Positions 24,795 through 35,622 of a stretch of 64,000 nucleotides of DNA are shown here, one piece after another. The stretch covers positions 310,001 through 374,000 of the forward strand of contig NZ_JAEIOJ010000004.1 in the NCBI RefSeq assembly GCF_016464305.1, read 5' to 3'. The notes beneath the pieces are model-generated. The model made no database searches and was not told the origin of the DNA. It worked only from the letters and a program-made list of their open reading frames with translations. Within the stretch, counting starts at the first letter, position 1. Each line of letters opens with the position of its first letter. This DNA comes from Umezawaea beigongshangensis (lineage in GTDB: Bacteria > Actinomycetota > Actinomycetes > Mycobacteriales > Pseudonocardiaceae). The position numbers and the translations under genes are program-made.

Positions 24795-26614
24795 CCCGTC
24801 ACCTCCAGCGTGCGCCTGCGCACCGACACCAGCCAGTCCTCCACGACGGCCGTGCCCGGTTCCTCCGGCAGCGGCCCCTCCGTCCGGTCGATCTCCGCGC
24901 GCAGCCCGTCCGCCCAGGCCAGCACCTCCGGCCAGCCCAGCTGCCCGGCGCGCACGGCGAGCAGCCGCTCCCGGTGCTCGGACGCGTCGATCGACAGCAC
25001 GCCGTCGCGCAGCAGGTCCCGGCACACGATCAGCAGCCGCAGCGAGTGCATCACCTGCTTCCACCGCGTGCCCTCCGCCGCCCGCGCGCGGGTGATCTGC
25101 GCCGACGTGGCCCGGAGGTAGCTCTGCGCGACCCGCCGGGACAGCACGTGCGGCAGCAGCGCCCGCAGCTCCTCGCCCAGCGGCGTCATCACCTCCACGC
25201 GGTCGGAGACGAACACCTCCAGGACCGTCGGGTTGGAGCGCAGGGCCAGTTCGCAGAACCGCCCGAGCTCCCAGTTCAGCTCCTCCGGCCGCGGTCCCTC
25301 CCGGCTCGCCGGAGGCTCGTCGAACCGCCAGAACCGCTCCGCGGGAACGACGAACACGCCTCGTCTGTCCACATCGGACGCCGTGGTGGCCAGTCCGTAC
25401 GCGTGCGAGCCGACCACCGTCGACAGGATCGTGGTCGCCGGTGTCGCCGCGGCGGGTCGCTCGGGCTTCCCCCGCTCCCTCGCCACCAGCCGTCCGGGCG
25501 CGTCGTACCAGGTGCGCTGCGCCGCGACGGAGACGACCTCGCGCTCGGGGTAGCGCAGCGCCGACAGCTTCCCGCCGAACACCACGCCCGTGTCCAGGCA
25601 CATCGTTCCGTTGACCCACTCGGCCTCGGGAACCGTCGTGTGTCCGTAGAGGACGGTCGCCTCGCCCCGGTAGTCGTTCGCCCACGGGTAGCGCTCCGGC
25701 CGGCCGTGCTCGTCGGTCCTCCCCGTGGTGTCGCCGTACAGCGCGGCGCTGCGCACCCGGCCCGACGAGCGCCCGTGGTAGCGCTCGGGCAGACCGGCGT
25801 GCGCCACCACCAGGTCGCCGCCGTCGAGCACGAGGTGCGCCGCGAGGTCGTGGCAGAACCGCTCCACCTCGGCCCGGAACTCCTCCGGCTCCGCGGCGAG
25901 CTGCTCCAGGGACCGCGCCAGACCGCCCGTCACGGTGAGCCTCTTCCCGCGCAGTGCCCGCACGAGCTTCTGCTCGTGGTTGCCGCACACCGCGAGCGCG
26001 TGCCCCGCGCCGACCATGCCCATCGCCAGGCGCAGCACCCCCGGAGTGTCCGGGCCGCGGTCGACCAGGTCGCCGAGCAGGATCACGCGCCTGCCCGCCG
26101 GGTGCGCGGCGTCCACGGCGCGGCCCCGCGCGTCGCGCACGAGGTCGTAACCCAGCTCGACGAGCAGCTCCTCCAGTTCCGCGCGGCAGCCGTGCACGTC
26201 GCCGATCACGTCGAACGGCCCGGTCTCGCCGCGCCGGTCGGCGCGCAGCGGTTCGAGCACGACCTCGGCCGCGTCGGCCTCCGCGCGGGTCGTCAGCACG
26301 TGGACGTGCCGGAAGCCCTCCCGGCGCAGCGCGGACGGCGACCGGTGCGGGCCGCTCCCCGCCTCCCCGCCGAGCACGATCACGGCGGGCGGCACGTCGT
26401 GCGCGCGGGCGAGCGCGACCAGGGGGGCGCGGGTCTCCGGCCGCGCGTCGGCGACCTCGACCACGACGAGCCGCCCGGCCTCCAGGCGCGCGGCGACGGC
26501 GTCCGCGTCGCCTCCGCCCAGCAGTTGCGCCGGCGTGAAGTGCCTGCTGGCGAAGTCCGCCCCGGAGGCGGTGACGAGCACGAGCAGGGACGGATCGGGA
26601 ACCGCGAGTCTCAC
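24791..26614 (-). CDS. PNKP-like phosphatase with degenerate kinase and fused RlaP-type NTase
   Basis: 607 residues from GTG at 26614, with GAAGGAG eight bases upstream. Residues 1-130 align with the kinase of bacterial polynucleotide kinase-phosphatases, but where a GxxGxGKST P-loop should stand the sequence reads [14 protein letters not shown] (residues 12-26): no Gly-Lys-Ser/Thr, so kinase activity is improbable. Residues 134-370 are a metallophosphoesterase with [27 protein letters not shown] and LYGHTTV, suited to removing 2',3'-cyclic or 3' phosphates. Residues 395-607 are a nucleotidyltransferase with [18 protein letters not shown]. No RNA ligase or Hen1 gene is nearby. Coupled by ATGA to the stand-alone RlaP gene. 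Confidence 0.85.
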   Translation of the reverse strand: MRLAVPDPSLLVLVTASGADFASRHFTPAQLLGGGDADAVAARLEAGRLVVVEVADARPETRAPLVALARAHDVPPAVIVLGGEAGSGPHRSPSALRREGFRHVHVLTTRAEADAAEVVLEPLRADRRGETGPFDVIGDVHGCRAELEELLVELGYDLVRDARGRAVDAAHPAGRRVILLGDLVDRGPDTPGVLRLAMGMVGAGHALAVCGNHEQKLVRALRGKRLTVTGGLARSLEQLAAEPEEFRAEVERFCHDLAAHLVLDGGDLVVAHAGLPERYHGRSSGRVRSAALYGDTTGRTDEHGRPERYPWANDYRGEATVLYGHTTVPEAEWVNGTMCLDTGVVFGGKLSALRYPEREVVSVAAQRTWYDAPGRLVARERGKPERPAAATPATTILSTVVGSHAYGLATTASDVDRRGVFVVPAERFWRFDEPPASREGPRPEELNWELGRFCELALRSNPTVLEVFVSDRVEVMTPLGEELRALLPHVLSRRVAQSYLRATSAQITRARAAEGTRWKQVMHSLRLLIVCRDLLRDGVLSIDASEHRERLLAVRAGQLGWPEVLAWADGLRAEIDRTEGPLPEEPGTAVVEDWLVSVRRRTLEVTG

Positions 26615-26730
26615 GGGGCACTCCTTCCACCGGGCACGACGCCCACCGTCGCACGGCGGGGCGGCGTGACCAGCACCAGGAGAGTGTGATCCATCTGTTG
26701 GCGAACCGCGGCGGAATTAGTGTGGAGCGC

Positions 26731-28728
26731 ATGACGAACCGGCTCGCGACGGCGACCAGTCCCTACCTGTTGCAGCACGCGGAGAACCCGGTCGACTGGT
26801 GGGAGTGGTCGCCCGAGGCGTTCGCGGAGGCGCGCGAGCGGGGCGTGCCCGTGCTGCTGTCCGTCGGTTACGCGGCGTGCCACTGGTGTCACGTCATGGC
26901 GCACGAGTCGTTCTCCGACGAGCGGATCGCCGCCTACATGAACGAGCACTTCGTCAACGTGAAGGTCGACCGCGAGGAGCGCCCGGACGTCGACGCGGTC
27001 TACATGGAGGTCACGCAGGCCATGACCGGCCGGGGCGGCTGGCCCATGACCTGCTTCCTCACCCCCGGCGGGGAGCCCTTCCACGCGGGCACCTACTACC
27101 CGCCGACGCCCCACCCGCAGGTGCCGTCGTTCCCGCAGCTCATGGAGGCCGTGGTCACCGCGTGGCGGGAGAACGCCGACGAGGTGACCGCCGCGGCGGG
27201 GCGCGTCGTCGAGCAGCTCGCCGAGCGCTCCGGGCCGCTGCCGCCGTCCACTCTGGACGAGGACGCGCTGTCCGGAGCCGTCGTGTCGCTGCTGGGGGAG
27301 TACGACCGGCGCAACGGCGGGTTCGGCGGTGCGCCGAAGTTCCCGCCGTCGATGGTGCTGGAGTTCCTGCTGCGCCACCACGAGCGCACCGGCTCCGTCG
27401 AGGCCGTGTCGATGGCGCGGGTCAGCTGCGACGCGATGGCGTCCGGCGGGACCTACGACCAGCTCGCCGGTGGCTTCGCCCGCTACAGCGTCGACGCGGG
27501 CTGGGTGGTGCCGCACTTCGAGAAGATGCTCTACGACAACGCCCTGCTGCTGCGCCTCTACACCCACCTCTCCCGGCGCGGCGGCGACCAGCGCCACCGG
27601 CAGGTGGCGCAGGACACCGCCGAGTTCCTGCTCCGCGACCTCGGCACGCCGCAGGGCGGGTTCGCCGCGTCGCTGGACGCCGACACCGACGGCGTCGAGG
27701 GCCTGACCTACGTCTGGACGCCCGCGCAGCTCGTCGAGGTGCTGGGACTCGCGGACGGCGCGTGGGCGGCGGAGCTGTTCGGCGTGACCGACGAGGGCAC
27801 GTTCGAGCGAGGGACCTCCACGCTGCGGCTGTTGTCCGCGCCCGACCAGGAGCGGTTCGCGAGCGTGCGCTCCCGGCTGCTGGCCGCGCGCGCGAAGCGG
27901 CCCCAGCCCGGTCGCGACGACAAGGTCGTGACCGCGTGGAACGGCCTGGCGATCGCCGCGCTGGCCGAGGCGGGCGCGCTGTTCGACCGTCCGCGGTGGA
28001 CGGAGGCGGCCGTCGCGGCGGCGCGGCTGCTGCTGGACGTGCACGTGGTCGGCGGCAGGCTGCTGCGCACCTCCCGCGACGGCGTTCCCGGCACGGCGGC
28101 CGGTGTGCTGGAGGACCACGGCTGCCTGGCCGAGGGACTGCTGGTGCTGCACCAGGTCACCGGGTCGCCGGAGTGGCTGACGGCGGCGTGCGCGCTGCTC
28201 GACACCGCGCTGGAGCGGTTCCCGATCGACGGCGTCCCCGGCGGCTACCACGACACGGCAGACGACGCGGAGACGCTGGTCCGCAGGCCGTCCGATCCGA
28301 CCGACAACGCCACCCCGTCCGGTGCGTCGTCCCTGGCGTCCGCGCTGCTGACGGCGTCGGCGCTGGCCGGGGCGGACTGGGCGGGCGCGTACCGCTCCGC
28401 GGCGGAGGCCGCGGTGGCCCGTGCGGGCGTGCTCGGCGCGCAGGCCCCGCGCTTCGCGGGCAACTGGCTCGCCGTGGCGGAGGCCCTGCGCGCCGGTCCC
28501 GTGCAGGTGGCCCTGGTCGGCTCGTCGCCGGAGCTGCGCGCCGTCGCGCTGGCCGAGGTCCACGGCGGAGGCGTCGTGCTCGCCGGGGAGCCGTCCGCGC
28601 CGGGCGTCCCCCTGCTGGCGGACCGCCCGCTGGTCGACGGCGAGCCCGCCGCCTACGTGTGCCGGGGCTACGTCTGCGACCGGCCGGTGACGACGCCCGA
28701 CGCCCTGGCGGCGGCGCTGCGCACCTGA
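26731..28728 (+). CDS. Thioredoxin-domain DUF255 protein (SSP411/YyaL-like)
   Basis: 665 residues from ATG at 26731, the usual family start [23 protein letters not shown]. The N-terminal thioredoxin-like domain (about 1-170) holds the redox motif [16 protein letters not shown] and [16 protein letters not shown]. The rest is an (alpha/alpha) barrel resembling N-acylglucosamine 2-epimerases, with [19 protein letters not shown] and [24 protein letters not shown]. The function of this widely conserved protein is not established. Divergent from the PNKP-like gene by 116 bp. Confidence 0.93.
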   Translation: MTNRLATATSPYLLQHAENPVDWWEWSPEAFAEARERGVPVLLSVGYAACHWCHVMAHESFSDERIAAYMNEHFVNVKVDREERPDVDAVYMEVTQAMTGRGGWPMTCFLTPGGEPFHAGTYYPPTPHPQVPSFPQLMEAVVTAWRENADEVTAAAGRVVEQLAERSGPLPPSTLDEDALSGAVVSLLGEYDRRNGGFGGAPKFPPSMVLEFLLRHHERTGSVEAVSMARVSCDAMASGGTYDQLAGGFARYSVDAGWVVPHFEKMLYDNALLLRLYTHLSRRGGDQRHRQVAQDTAEFLLRDLGTPQGGFAASLDADTDGVEGLTYVWTPAQLVEVLGLADGAWAAELFGVTDEGTFERGTSTLRLLSAPDQERFASVRSRLLAARAKRPQPGRDDKVVTAWNGLAIAALAEAGALFDRPRWTEAAVAAARLLLDVHVVGGRLLRTSRDGVPGTAAGVLEDHGCLAEGLLVLHQVTGSPEWLTAACALLDTALERFPIDGVPGGYHDTADDAETLVRRPSDPTDNATPSGASSLASALLTASALAGADWAGAYRSAAEAAVARAGVLGAQAPRFAGNWLAVAEALRAGPVQVALVGSSPELRAVALAEVHGGGVVLAGEPSAPGVPLLADRPLVDGEPAAYVCRGYVCDRPVTTPDALAAALRT

Positions 28729-28785
28729 CCGGCGTTCCGCTGGACGCGAACAGCTCTCGTGCGAGCAGGACTTCGGCGTAACGTC

Positions 28786-28808
28786 GATTACGACGTAATC
28801 CTGTAATC
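28786..28808 (+). promoter_or_regulatory. Operator cluster of GTAATC half-sites
   Basis: A perfect 15-bp palindrome GATTACG-A-CGTAATC (28786-28800) is followed by another GTAATC at 28803-28808. The two direct GTAATC copies are 8 bp apart. It lies 14 bp before the start codon of the next gene, whose C-terminal region looks like a ribbon-helix-helix domain; such proteins bind closely spaced half-sites, so autoregulation is likely. Confidence 0.55.
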
Positions 28809-28821
28809 AAGGTGGTGCGCG

Positions 28822-29379
28822 ATGGGACGTGGGTGGAGCGGACGCGGGGGCCGGTCGCAGGCGGACCTGCCGCCGGCGCACGAGGCGGCGGGCTGGTTCA
28901 GCGGGCGGCTGCCCGACGGCTGGTTCGTCGGCACGCCGGAGGTGACCGTGGACCGGGAGGAGATCCTGCTGGTCGGCGAGCTGCCGGCGCTGGAGGACGA
29001 GTTCGCCGACGACGCGGCGCGCTCGGCGGCGGAGGCGGGCCGGATCAGCCGGTTCCGCGAGCAGACCCGCGAGGAGCGCATCGAGATCGCCAGGCAGGCC
29101 GAGCACCGCTACGGCCGCAAGGTCGCCTGGGGAGCGAGCCTGGGCGGGACGACGGAGCTGTTCACGACGCTGTCCGTGCCGGTGATGACGCGCCTGCGCC
29201 AGCCGGAGCGCAAGGTGCTGGACACGCTGGTGGACGCGGGCGTGGCCCGTTCCCGCTCGGAGGCGCTGGCCTGGGCCGTGCGCCTGGTCGGCGAGCACGC
29301 GGAGGACTGGCTGGCCGACCTGCGCGAGGCTCTGAGCACGGTGGAGAACCTCCGCCAGGAGGGCCCGAACCCCAGCTGA
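28822..29379 (+). CDS. Hypothetical protein with ribbon-helix-helix-like C terminus
   Basis: 185 residues from ATG at 28822, with AAGGTGG seven bases upstream. Residues 1-75 form a domain with GWFSGRLPDGWFVGTPEVTVDREEILLVGEL. An acidic helical linker follows (AARSAAEAGRISRFREQTREERIEIARQAE). Residues 118-170 contain TTLSVPVMTRLRQPERKVLDTLVDAGVARSRSEALAWAVRLV, a strand-helix-helix with the SRSEAL turn typical of ribbon-helix-helix proteins. It could be a DNA-binding regulator; the repeated half-sites in its own promoter agree with this. No partner gene is coupled to it. Confidence 0.8.
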   Translation: MGRGWSGRGGRSQADLPPAHEAAGWFSGRLPDGWFVGTPEVTVDREEILLVGELPALEDEFADDAARSAAEAGRISRFREQTREERIEIARQAEHRYGRKVAWGASLGGTTELFTTLSVPVMTRLRQPERKVLDTLVDAGVARSRSEALAWAVRLVGEHAEDWLADLREALSTVENLRQEGPNPS

Positions 29380-29470
29380 GGTCCGGAGCGTGTGCGCGCC
29401 CACGACCGGTGTCCCGGCCTCGCTGGAGCCGCTGACCACGGTGGGTTCACGTCCCGCCCGTCGTCTCGTC

Positions 29471-29503
29471 GGGGGCCGGTCCAGCGCCGCTGGACCGGCC
29501 CCC
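29471..29503. terminator. Bidirectional terminator hairpin
   Basis: 15-bp perfect arms (29471-29485 with 29489-29503) and a GCC loop, between convergent genes ending at 29379 and 29516. Confidence 0.88.
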
Positions 29504-29515
29504 GGCACACCGGGC

Positions 29516-30193
29516 TCAGGAGTAGATGACCAGCCAGATGGCGATGTAGTGGCACAGGGCGGCCAGGACGGTCGCCGCGTGGAAGAACTCGTGGTAGCCG
29601 AAGACCGTCGGCCACGGGTCCGGCCAGCGGGTGGCGTAGAAGATCGCGCCCACCGTGTAGAGGACGCCGCCCACCACGATCAGCGTCAGGGCCACCGCGC
29701 CCGCGTGGTGCAGCAGGTCCGGCACCACGAACACCGCCACCCAGCCGAGTGCGATGTAGATGGGCACGCCCAGCCAGCGCGGCGCGTGCGGCCAGGCCAG
29801 TTTCAGGGTCACGCCGCCGAGCGCGCCGCCCCACACCACCGCCAGCACCAGGTTGCCGGTGGCCGGTGGCATCGCCAGCAGGGCGAACGGCGTGTAGGTG
29901 CCCGCGATGAACAGGAAGATCATCGAGTGGTCCAGGCGCTTCATCCACGTGCGTGCGCGGACGCTCGTCCAGTTGCGGCGGTGGTACAGCGCGCTGATGC
30001 CGAACAGGCCCAGCACCGTCACGCCGTAGACGGAGGTCGCGAGCGCCGCCTTCGCGGACACCGTCGCCGCGGCCAGCGCCACCAGGGTCGTGCCCGTCGC
30101 CACTGACGTGACGAAGGACCAGAGGTGCAGCCAGCCCCGCATGCGTGGCCGCAGAGCCGACACGGGTGCCGGCGGACGAGTCGCAGTGGTCAC
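29516..30193 (-). CDS. Hemolysin III / PAQR-family membrane protein
   Basis: 225 residues from GTG at 30193. Seven transmembrane helices with the family metal-site residues: LFGISALYHRRNW, RLDHSMIFLFIAGTYTPFALL and GYHEFFHAATVLAALCHYIAIWLV, giving the conserved His, Asp and His-x3-His zinc ligands. Members are membrane hydrolases or receptors rather than proven hemolysins. The GTG lies close behind a TAACCT box, so the message may be leaderless. Divergent from the prenyl transferase by 123 bp. Confidence 0.93.
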   Translation of the reverse strand: MTTATRPPAPVSALRPRMRGWLHLWSFVTSVATGTTLVALAAATVSAKAALATSVYGVTVLGLFGISALYHRRNWTSVRARTWMKRLDHSMIFLFIAGTYTPFALLAMPPATGNLVLAVVWGGALGGVTLKLAWPHAPRWLGVPIYIALGWVAVFVVPDLLHHAGAVALTLIVVGGVLYTVGAIFYATRWPDPWPTVFGYHEFFHAATVLAALCHYIAIWLVIYS

Positions 30194-30316
30194 AGCACCG
30201 AGGTTACGGCACCGTAGGTTTCTCGGCAGTAGGCCCCGATGACCCTGCGGTGAACCTCGCGGAAAGCCGCACGGGGCCGTTCGTGACCTCGCCCACCCGG
30301 CGTACATTGTCCGAAC

Positions 30317-31096
30317 ATGGCTCTCCGCACGCGCGTCAAGGACGCCATCCTCAAGGTCTACGAGCAGATCTTGACCCGTGAACTGGTGGGCAAACCGAGC
30401 CCCAGACACGTCGGAGTGGTGCTGGACGGCAACCGGCGCTGGGCCAAGGAGGCCGGGTTCACCGACGTGGCCGACGGCCACCGCGCCGGCGCCCGCAAGA
30501 TCCTCGACCTGCTGACGTGGTGCCGCGACGCCGAGGTCGACGTCGTCACGCTGTGGCTGCTGTCGACGGACAACCTGAACCGCGCCAGCGAGGAGCTGGG
30601 CCCGCTGCTGGAGATCATCGCCGACATCGTCGACGAGATCGCGGAGCCGGGCAACCCGTGGCGCATCCGGCACGTCGGCGCTCTGGACATGCTGCCGACG
30701 GAGACCGCGGCGCGGCTGTCCTCCGCTGCGCTGCGCACGAAGGACCGGCAGGGTCTGGAGGTCAACGTCGCCGTCGGCTACGGCGGGCGGCAGGAGATCG
30801 CCGACGCCGTGCGCAAGCTGCTCCAGAAGCACGCGGAGACCGGCGGCACCATCGAGGAGCTGGCCGAGTTCCTCGACGTCGACCACATCGCCGAGCACCT
30901 CTACACCTCCGGTCAGCCCGATCCGGACCTGCTCATCAGGACCTCGGGGGAGCAGCGGCTGTCCGGGTTCCTGCTGTGGCAGTCGGCGCACTCGGAGTTC
31001 TACTTCACCGAGGCGTACTGGCCCGCGTTCCGCCGCACCGACTTCCTGCGCGCTCTGCGCGAGTACGCGATCAGGCACCGCCGCTTCGGTTCGTGA
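30317..31096 (+). CDS. uppS: cis-Prenyl (Z-isoprenyl) diphosphate synthase
   Basis: 259 residues from ATG at 30317. The catalytic Asp is in VGVVLDGNRRWAKEAG, TLWLLSTDNLNRASEEL follows, and the C-terminal DLLIRTSGEQRLSGFLLWQSAHSEFYF binds diphosphate and Mg2+. The N-terminal KDAILKVYEQILTREL helix and the overall sequence resemble the actinobacterial short-chain enzyme of the Rv1086 type (Z,E-farnesyl diphosphate), which feeds a second enzyme that makes decaprenyl phosphate carriers. Chain length cannot be decided from sequence alone. Confidence 0.93.
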   Translation: MALRTRVKDAILKVYEQILTRELVGKPSPRHVGVVLDGNRRWAKEAGFTDVADGHRAGARKILDLLTWCRDAEVDVVTLWLLSTDNLNRASEELGPLLEIIADIVDEIAEPGNPWRIRHVGALDMLPTETAARLSSAALRTKDRQGLEVNVAVGYGGRQEIADAVRKLLQKHAETGGTIEELAEFLDVDHIAEHLYTSGQPDPDLLIRTSGEQRLSGFLLWQSAHSEFYFTEAYWPAFRRTDFLRALREYAIRHRRFGS

Positions 31097-31132
31097 GGTC
31101 CGCGGGCCGGTGAGCGCCTAGGCTGCCCGGCC

Positions 31133-32371
31133 GTGGACGCCGAGAGGATCGTGCGCGAGTACCAGCTGCTCGGGCTGCGCTTCGACCGCCTGGTGCCGGG
31201 GTTCGTGGACTCCTTCACGGGGGACCCCGCGCTCCGGCGGCAGGTGGACGACGAGCAGCGGCCGGAGCCGGGGGCGCTCGCGGCCAGGGCCAAGCTGCTG
31301 CGCCGCGAGCTGCGCGGTTCCGACCTGGCCGAGGTCAGGCGCAGGTTCCTCGCGGCCCACCTGGTCGCGCTGGAGTGCACGGCGCACCGGCTCGCGGGGC
31401 GGCCGACGTCGTTCGTGGCCGAGGTCGAGGCGTACTTCCAGGTGCGCGTGCGCCCCGGTGACCCGGACGTCTACCGGCAGGCGCACGCCGAGCTGTCCGA
31501 CCTGCTGCCCGGTGACGAGTCGCTCGCGCTGCGCCTGGCCGACTTCCGCGCGCTGGACGAGGTGCCCGCGCGGCGGCTCCAGGGCTGCGTGCAGGCCCTG
31601 TCCAGCGCGCTGCGCGACCTGGTGCGCCAGCGCTGGGAGCTGCCCGCGGACGAGGTCGTGGAGTACCGGATCGTCACCGACCGGCCGTGGAGCGGCTTCA
31701 ACCACTACCTCGGCGGCCACCGCTCGCGGGTGTCGATCAACGCCGACCTCGGGCACCGCATGTCCAACCTGCCGCACCTCGTCGCGCACGAGTCCTACCC
31801 CGGTCACCACACCGAGCACTGCCGCAAGGACGTCGGCCTGGTGGGGCGCGACGGCTTCGCCGAGCAGTCGATCTTCCTGATCAACACGCCGCAGTGCCTG
31901 GTCGCGGAGGGGCTCGCCGACCTGGGCCTGCACGCGGTCGTCGGGCCGGGCTGGGGCGCCTGGACGGAGGCGGTCCTGGCCGACCTGGGCCTGCGGATGG
32001 AGGGCGAGCTGTCGGAACGGGTGGAGCGGGCCGCCGCCGGGCTGGCCGGGGTGCGCCAGGACGCCGCGCTGATGCTGCACGACCGGGGCGCGGACCCGGA
32101 CGAGGTCGTGGCCTTCCTGCGCCGCTGGCTGCTCGTCCCCGAGCGCCGCGCCCGGCAGATGCTCAGGTTCCTCGCCGACCCGCTGTGGCGTGCCTACACC
32201 ACCACGTACGTGGAGGGCGCGCGCCTGGTGCGGGCCTGGCTGGACCTGCGCGCGCCCGGAGAGTCCACTGCGGACCGTTTCGTCCGGTTGCTCGACGAAC
32301 CGCTCGTTCCGGCGACACTGGCGGGTGAACTGACCAGCGGGGTGTCCTGGTTGGCCCGCGACGCTGAGTGA
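31133..32371 (+). CDS. DUF885-like putative metallopeptidase (short form)
   Basis: 412 residues from GTG at 31133, 36 bp after uppS. The motif LVAHESYPGHHTEHCRKD carries the zinc-ligand His-Glu and His-His, as in the 549-residue relative at 6558-8207, but the N-terminal region is shorter. VEYRIVTDRPWSGFNHYLGG and RVSINADLGHRMSNLPHLV precede the motif. No export signal. Substrate unknown. It likely shares the uppS transcript. Confidence 0.8.
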   Translation: MDAERIVREYQLLGLRFDRLVPGFVDSFTGDPALRRQVDDEQRPEPGALAARAKLLRRELRGSDLAEVRRRFLAAHLVALECTAHRLAGRPTSFVAEVEAYFQVRVRPGDPDVYRQAHAELSDLLPGDESLALRLADFRALDEVPARRLQGCVQALSSALRDLVRQRWELPADEVVEYRIVTDRPWSGFNHYLGGHRSRVSINADLGHRMSNLPHLVAHESYPGHHTEHCRKDVGLVGRDGFAEQSIFLINTPQCLVAEGLADLGLHAVVGPGWGAWTEAVLADLGLRMEGELSERVERAAAGLAGVRQDAALMLHDRGADPDEVVAFLRRWLLVPERRARQMLRFLADPLWRAYTTTYVEGARLVRAWLDLRAPGESTADRFVRLLDEPLVPATLAGELTSGVSWLARDAE

Positions 32372-32462
32372 TCAGGATGGACAGAAACCGCTGACCTGGC
32401 CGAACGTCACCCGTGACAGCGGAGGCACGTTCGCGCGCTCGCCTTTCGCACACTTTGCGCAG

Positions 32463-32647
32463 AGGTGACGACTTCGCGAATCACCTGTGTGGCTGCCTGC
32501 GAAACGGGGACCTCGCAGGTAACTTCCGACGTAGCGGGCCGCGACCACTGCGGACCGCGCAGGGAGGCCCTGATCGTGGCGGTGAGCACGAGGGGGCCGG
32601 CACCCGGCCCTCGTGGCCGGTACGCCTGACGTCTCCGCGAGGAGACG
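32463..32647 (+). other. Hairpin-rich leader region of phoH, possible structured RNA
   Basis: The 356-bp gap 32372-32727 holds no convincing gene but has successive inverted repeats on the + strand: 32463-32468/32481-32486; 32496-32502/32513-32519 (7 bp, loop AACGGGGACC); 32589-32613 (ten or so pairs with a bulge); 32630-32636/32641-32647 (7 bp closed by a GCGA tetraloop). All lie upstream of the phoH start. The GNRA-capped stem suggests selection for RNA structure. It matches no riboswitch I can identify with confidence. Confidence 0.4.
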
Positions 32648-32727
32648 CCGGGAGCACCGGTCGATCGGGGTGGTTGCCTGGCCCAGCGAGGAGCGGACGC
32701 GGGTGCCGCGTTCGTGAGGGAGTTGCC

Positions 32728-34104
32728 GTGAACGCACGACGTCCCGCGAGCCGTTCCTCAGGCTCAGCCCGCAGCAGTTCTCGGCGCCGCGGTGCGCCGG
32801 CCACCCGCACCTACGTGGTCGACACCTCGGTGCTGCTCTCCGACCCCCTGGCCACCACGCGCTTCGCGGAGCACGAGGTCGTGCTGCCGCTGGTGGTCAT
32901 CAGCGAGCTGGAGGGCAAGCGGCACCACCCCGAGCTGGGGTGGTTCGCACGGGAGGCGCTGCGCCTGCTCGACGACCTGCGTCTGCGCCACGGTCGCCTC
33001 GACTCGCCGGTGCACGTCGGCGACCTCGGTGGCACCCTGCACGTGGAGCTCAACCACTCCGACCCGGAGGTGCTGCCCCCCGGTTTCCGCACGGACTCCA
33101 ACGACGCGCGCATCCTCGCCTGCGCGCTCAACCTCGCCGCGGAGGGGCGCGAGGTCACGCTGGTCACCAAGGACATGCCGCTGCGCGTGAAGGCGGGCGC
33201 GGTCGGCCTGGCGGCGGAGGAGTACCGGGCGCACGACGTGACGCTCTCCGGCTTCTCCGGGATGTCCGACCAGGACGTCGAGCAGAGCGTGGTCGACGCC
33301 CTGTACCGCGACAGCGTCGTGGACCCCGCCGAGCACGGCATCGCCCACCTGGGAGAGCTGCCCTGCCACAGCGGCCTGCGACTGCTCGCGGGCACGGCCA
33401 GCGCCCTCGGCCGCGTCACCGCCGACAAGCAGATCCGGCTGGTCAGGGGTGATCGGGAGGCGTTCGGCCTGCACGGCAGGTCGGCCGAGCAGCGCATCGC
33501 CCTCGACCTGCTGCTCGACCCGGACATCGGCATCGTCTCGCTGGGCGGACGAGCCGGCACGGGCAAGTCGGCGCTGGCGCTGTGCGCCGGTCTCGAAGCG
33601 GTGATGGAGCGCCAGCAGCACCGCAAGGTCGTGGTGTTCCGGCCGCTCTACGCCGTCGGCGGTCAGGAGCTGGGCTACCTGCCCGGTTCCGAGAGCGAGA
33701 AGATGCAGCCCTGGGCGCAGGCGGTGTTCGACACCCTCGGTGCGCTGGTCAGCCAGGACGTGGTGGAGGAGGTCATGGGCCGCGGGATGCTGGAGGTCCT
33801 GCCGCTGACCCACATCCGGGGCCGTTCGCTGCACGACTCGTACGTCATCGTGGACGAGGCGCAGTCGCTGGAGCGCAACGTCCTGCTGACGGTGCTGTCC
33901 CGCCTGGGCACCAACTCGCGGGTGGTCCTCACCCACGACGTCGCCCAGCGGGACAACCTGAGGGTCGGCCGGCACGACGGCGTGGCCGCCGTGATCGAGA
34001 AGCTGAAGGGCCACCCGCTGTTCGCCCACGTCACCCTGACCAGGTCGGAGCGCTCCCCGATCGCGGCGCTGGTGACCGAGATGCTGGAGGACTACGCCTC
34101 CTGA
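32728..34104 (+). CDS. PIN-PhoH fusion protein (PhoH2 type)
   Basis: 458 residues from GTG at 32728, five bases after GAGGGAG. The N-terminal basic segment ([20 protein letters not shown]) precedes a PIN ribonuclease domain (about 30-160) with acidic residues in [34 protein letters not shown] and [10 protein letters not shown]. The PhoH ATPase domain has Walker [15 protein letters not shown] and Walker [13 protein letters not shown]. PhoH2 proteins couple sequence-specific RNA unwinding and cleavage. In mycobacteria phoH2 is preceded by a small antitoxin gene (phoAT); no convincing equivalent ORF is visible here. Strong terminator directly downstream. Confidence 0.95.
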   Translation: MNARRPASRSSGSARSSSRRRGAPATRTYVVDTSVLLSDPLATTRFAEHEVVLPLVVISELEGKRHHPELGWFAREALRLLDDLRLRHGRLDSPVHVGDLGGTLHVELNHSDPEVLPPGFRTDSNDARILACALNLAAEGREVTLVTKDMPLRVKAGAVGLAAEEYRAHDVTLSGFSGMSDQDVEQSVVDALYRDSVVDPAEHGIAHLGELPCHSGLRLLAGTASALGRVTADKQIRLVRGDREAFGLHGRSAEQRIALDLLLDPDIGIVSLGGRAGTGKSALALCAGLEAVMERQQHRKVVVFRPLYAVGGQELGYLPGSESEKMQPWAQAVFDTLGALVSQDVVEEVMGRGMLEVLPLTHIRGRSLHDSYVIVDEAQSLERNVLLTVLSRLGTNSRVVLTHDVAQRDNLRVGRHDGVAAVIEKLKGHPLFAHVTLTRSERSPIAALVTEMLEDYAS

Positions 34105-34112
34105 CGCCGTGC

Positions 34113-34150
34113 CGGGGCTCCCGCGGGTGATCGCGCCCGCGGGAGCCCCG
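34113..34150. terminator. Bidirectional terminator hairpin
   Basis: 15-bp perfect arms (34113-34127 with 34136-34150), 8-base loop, between convergent genes ending at 34104 and 34156. Confidence 0.88.
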
Positions 34151-34155
34151 CCCGG

Positions 34156-35622
<1,467 letters not shown>

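Noticed and set aside
32463-32647. c-di-AMP (ydaO-type) riboswitch before phoH
   Set aside because: Some GGGGACC-like bases occur, but the conserved core segments could not be matched; kept only as an unclassified structured leader.
32413-32727. N-terminal extension or antitoxin ORF ahead of PhoH
   Set aside because: The open frame upstream of 32728 is Arg/Gly-rich with no coding-like conservation or ribosome-binding site; PhoAT could not be recognised.
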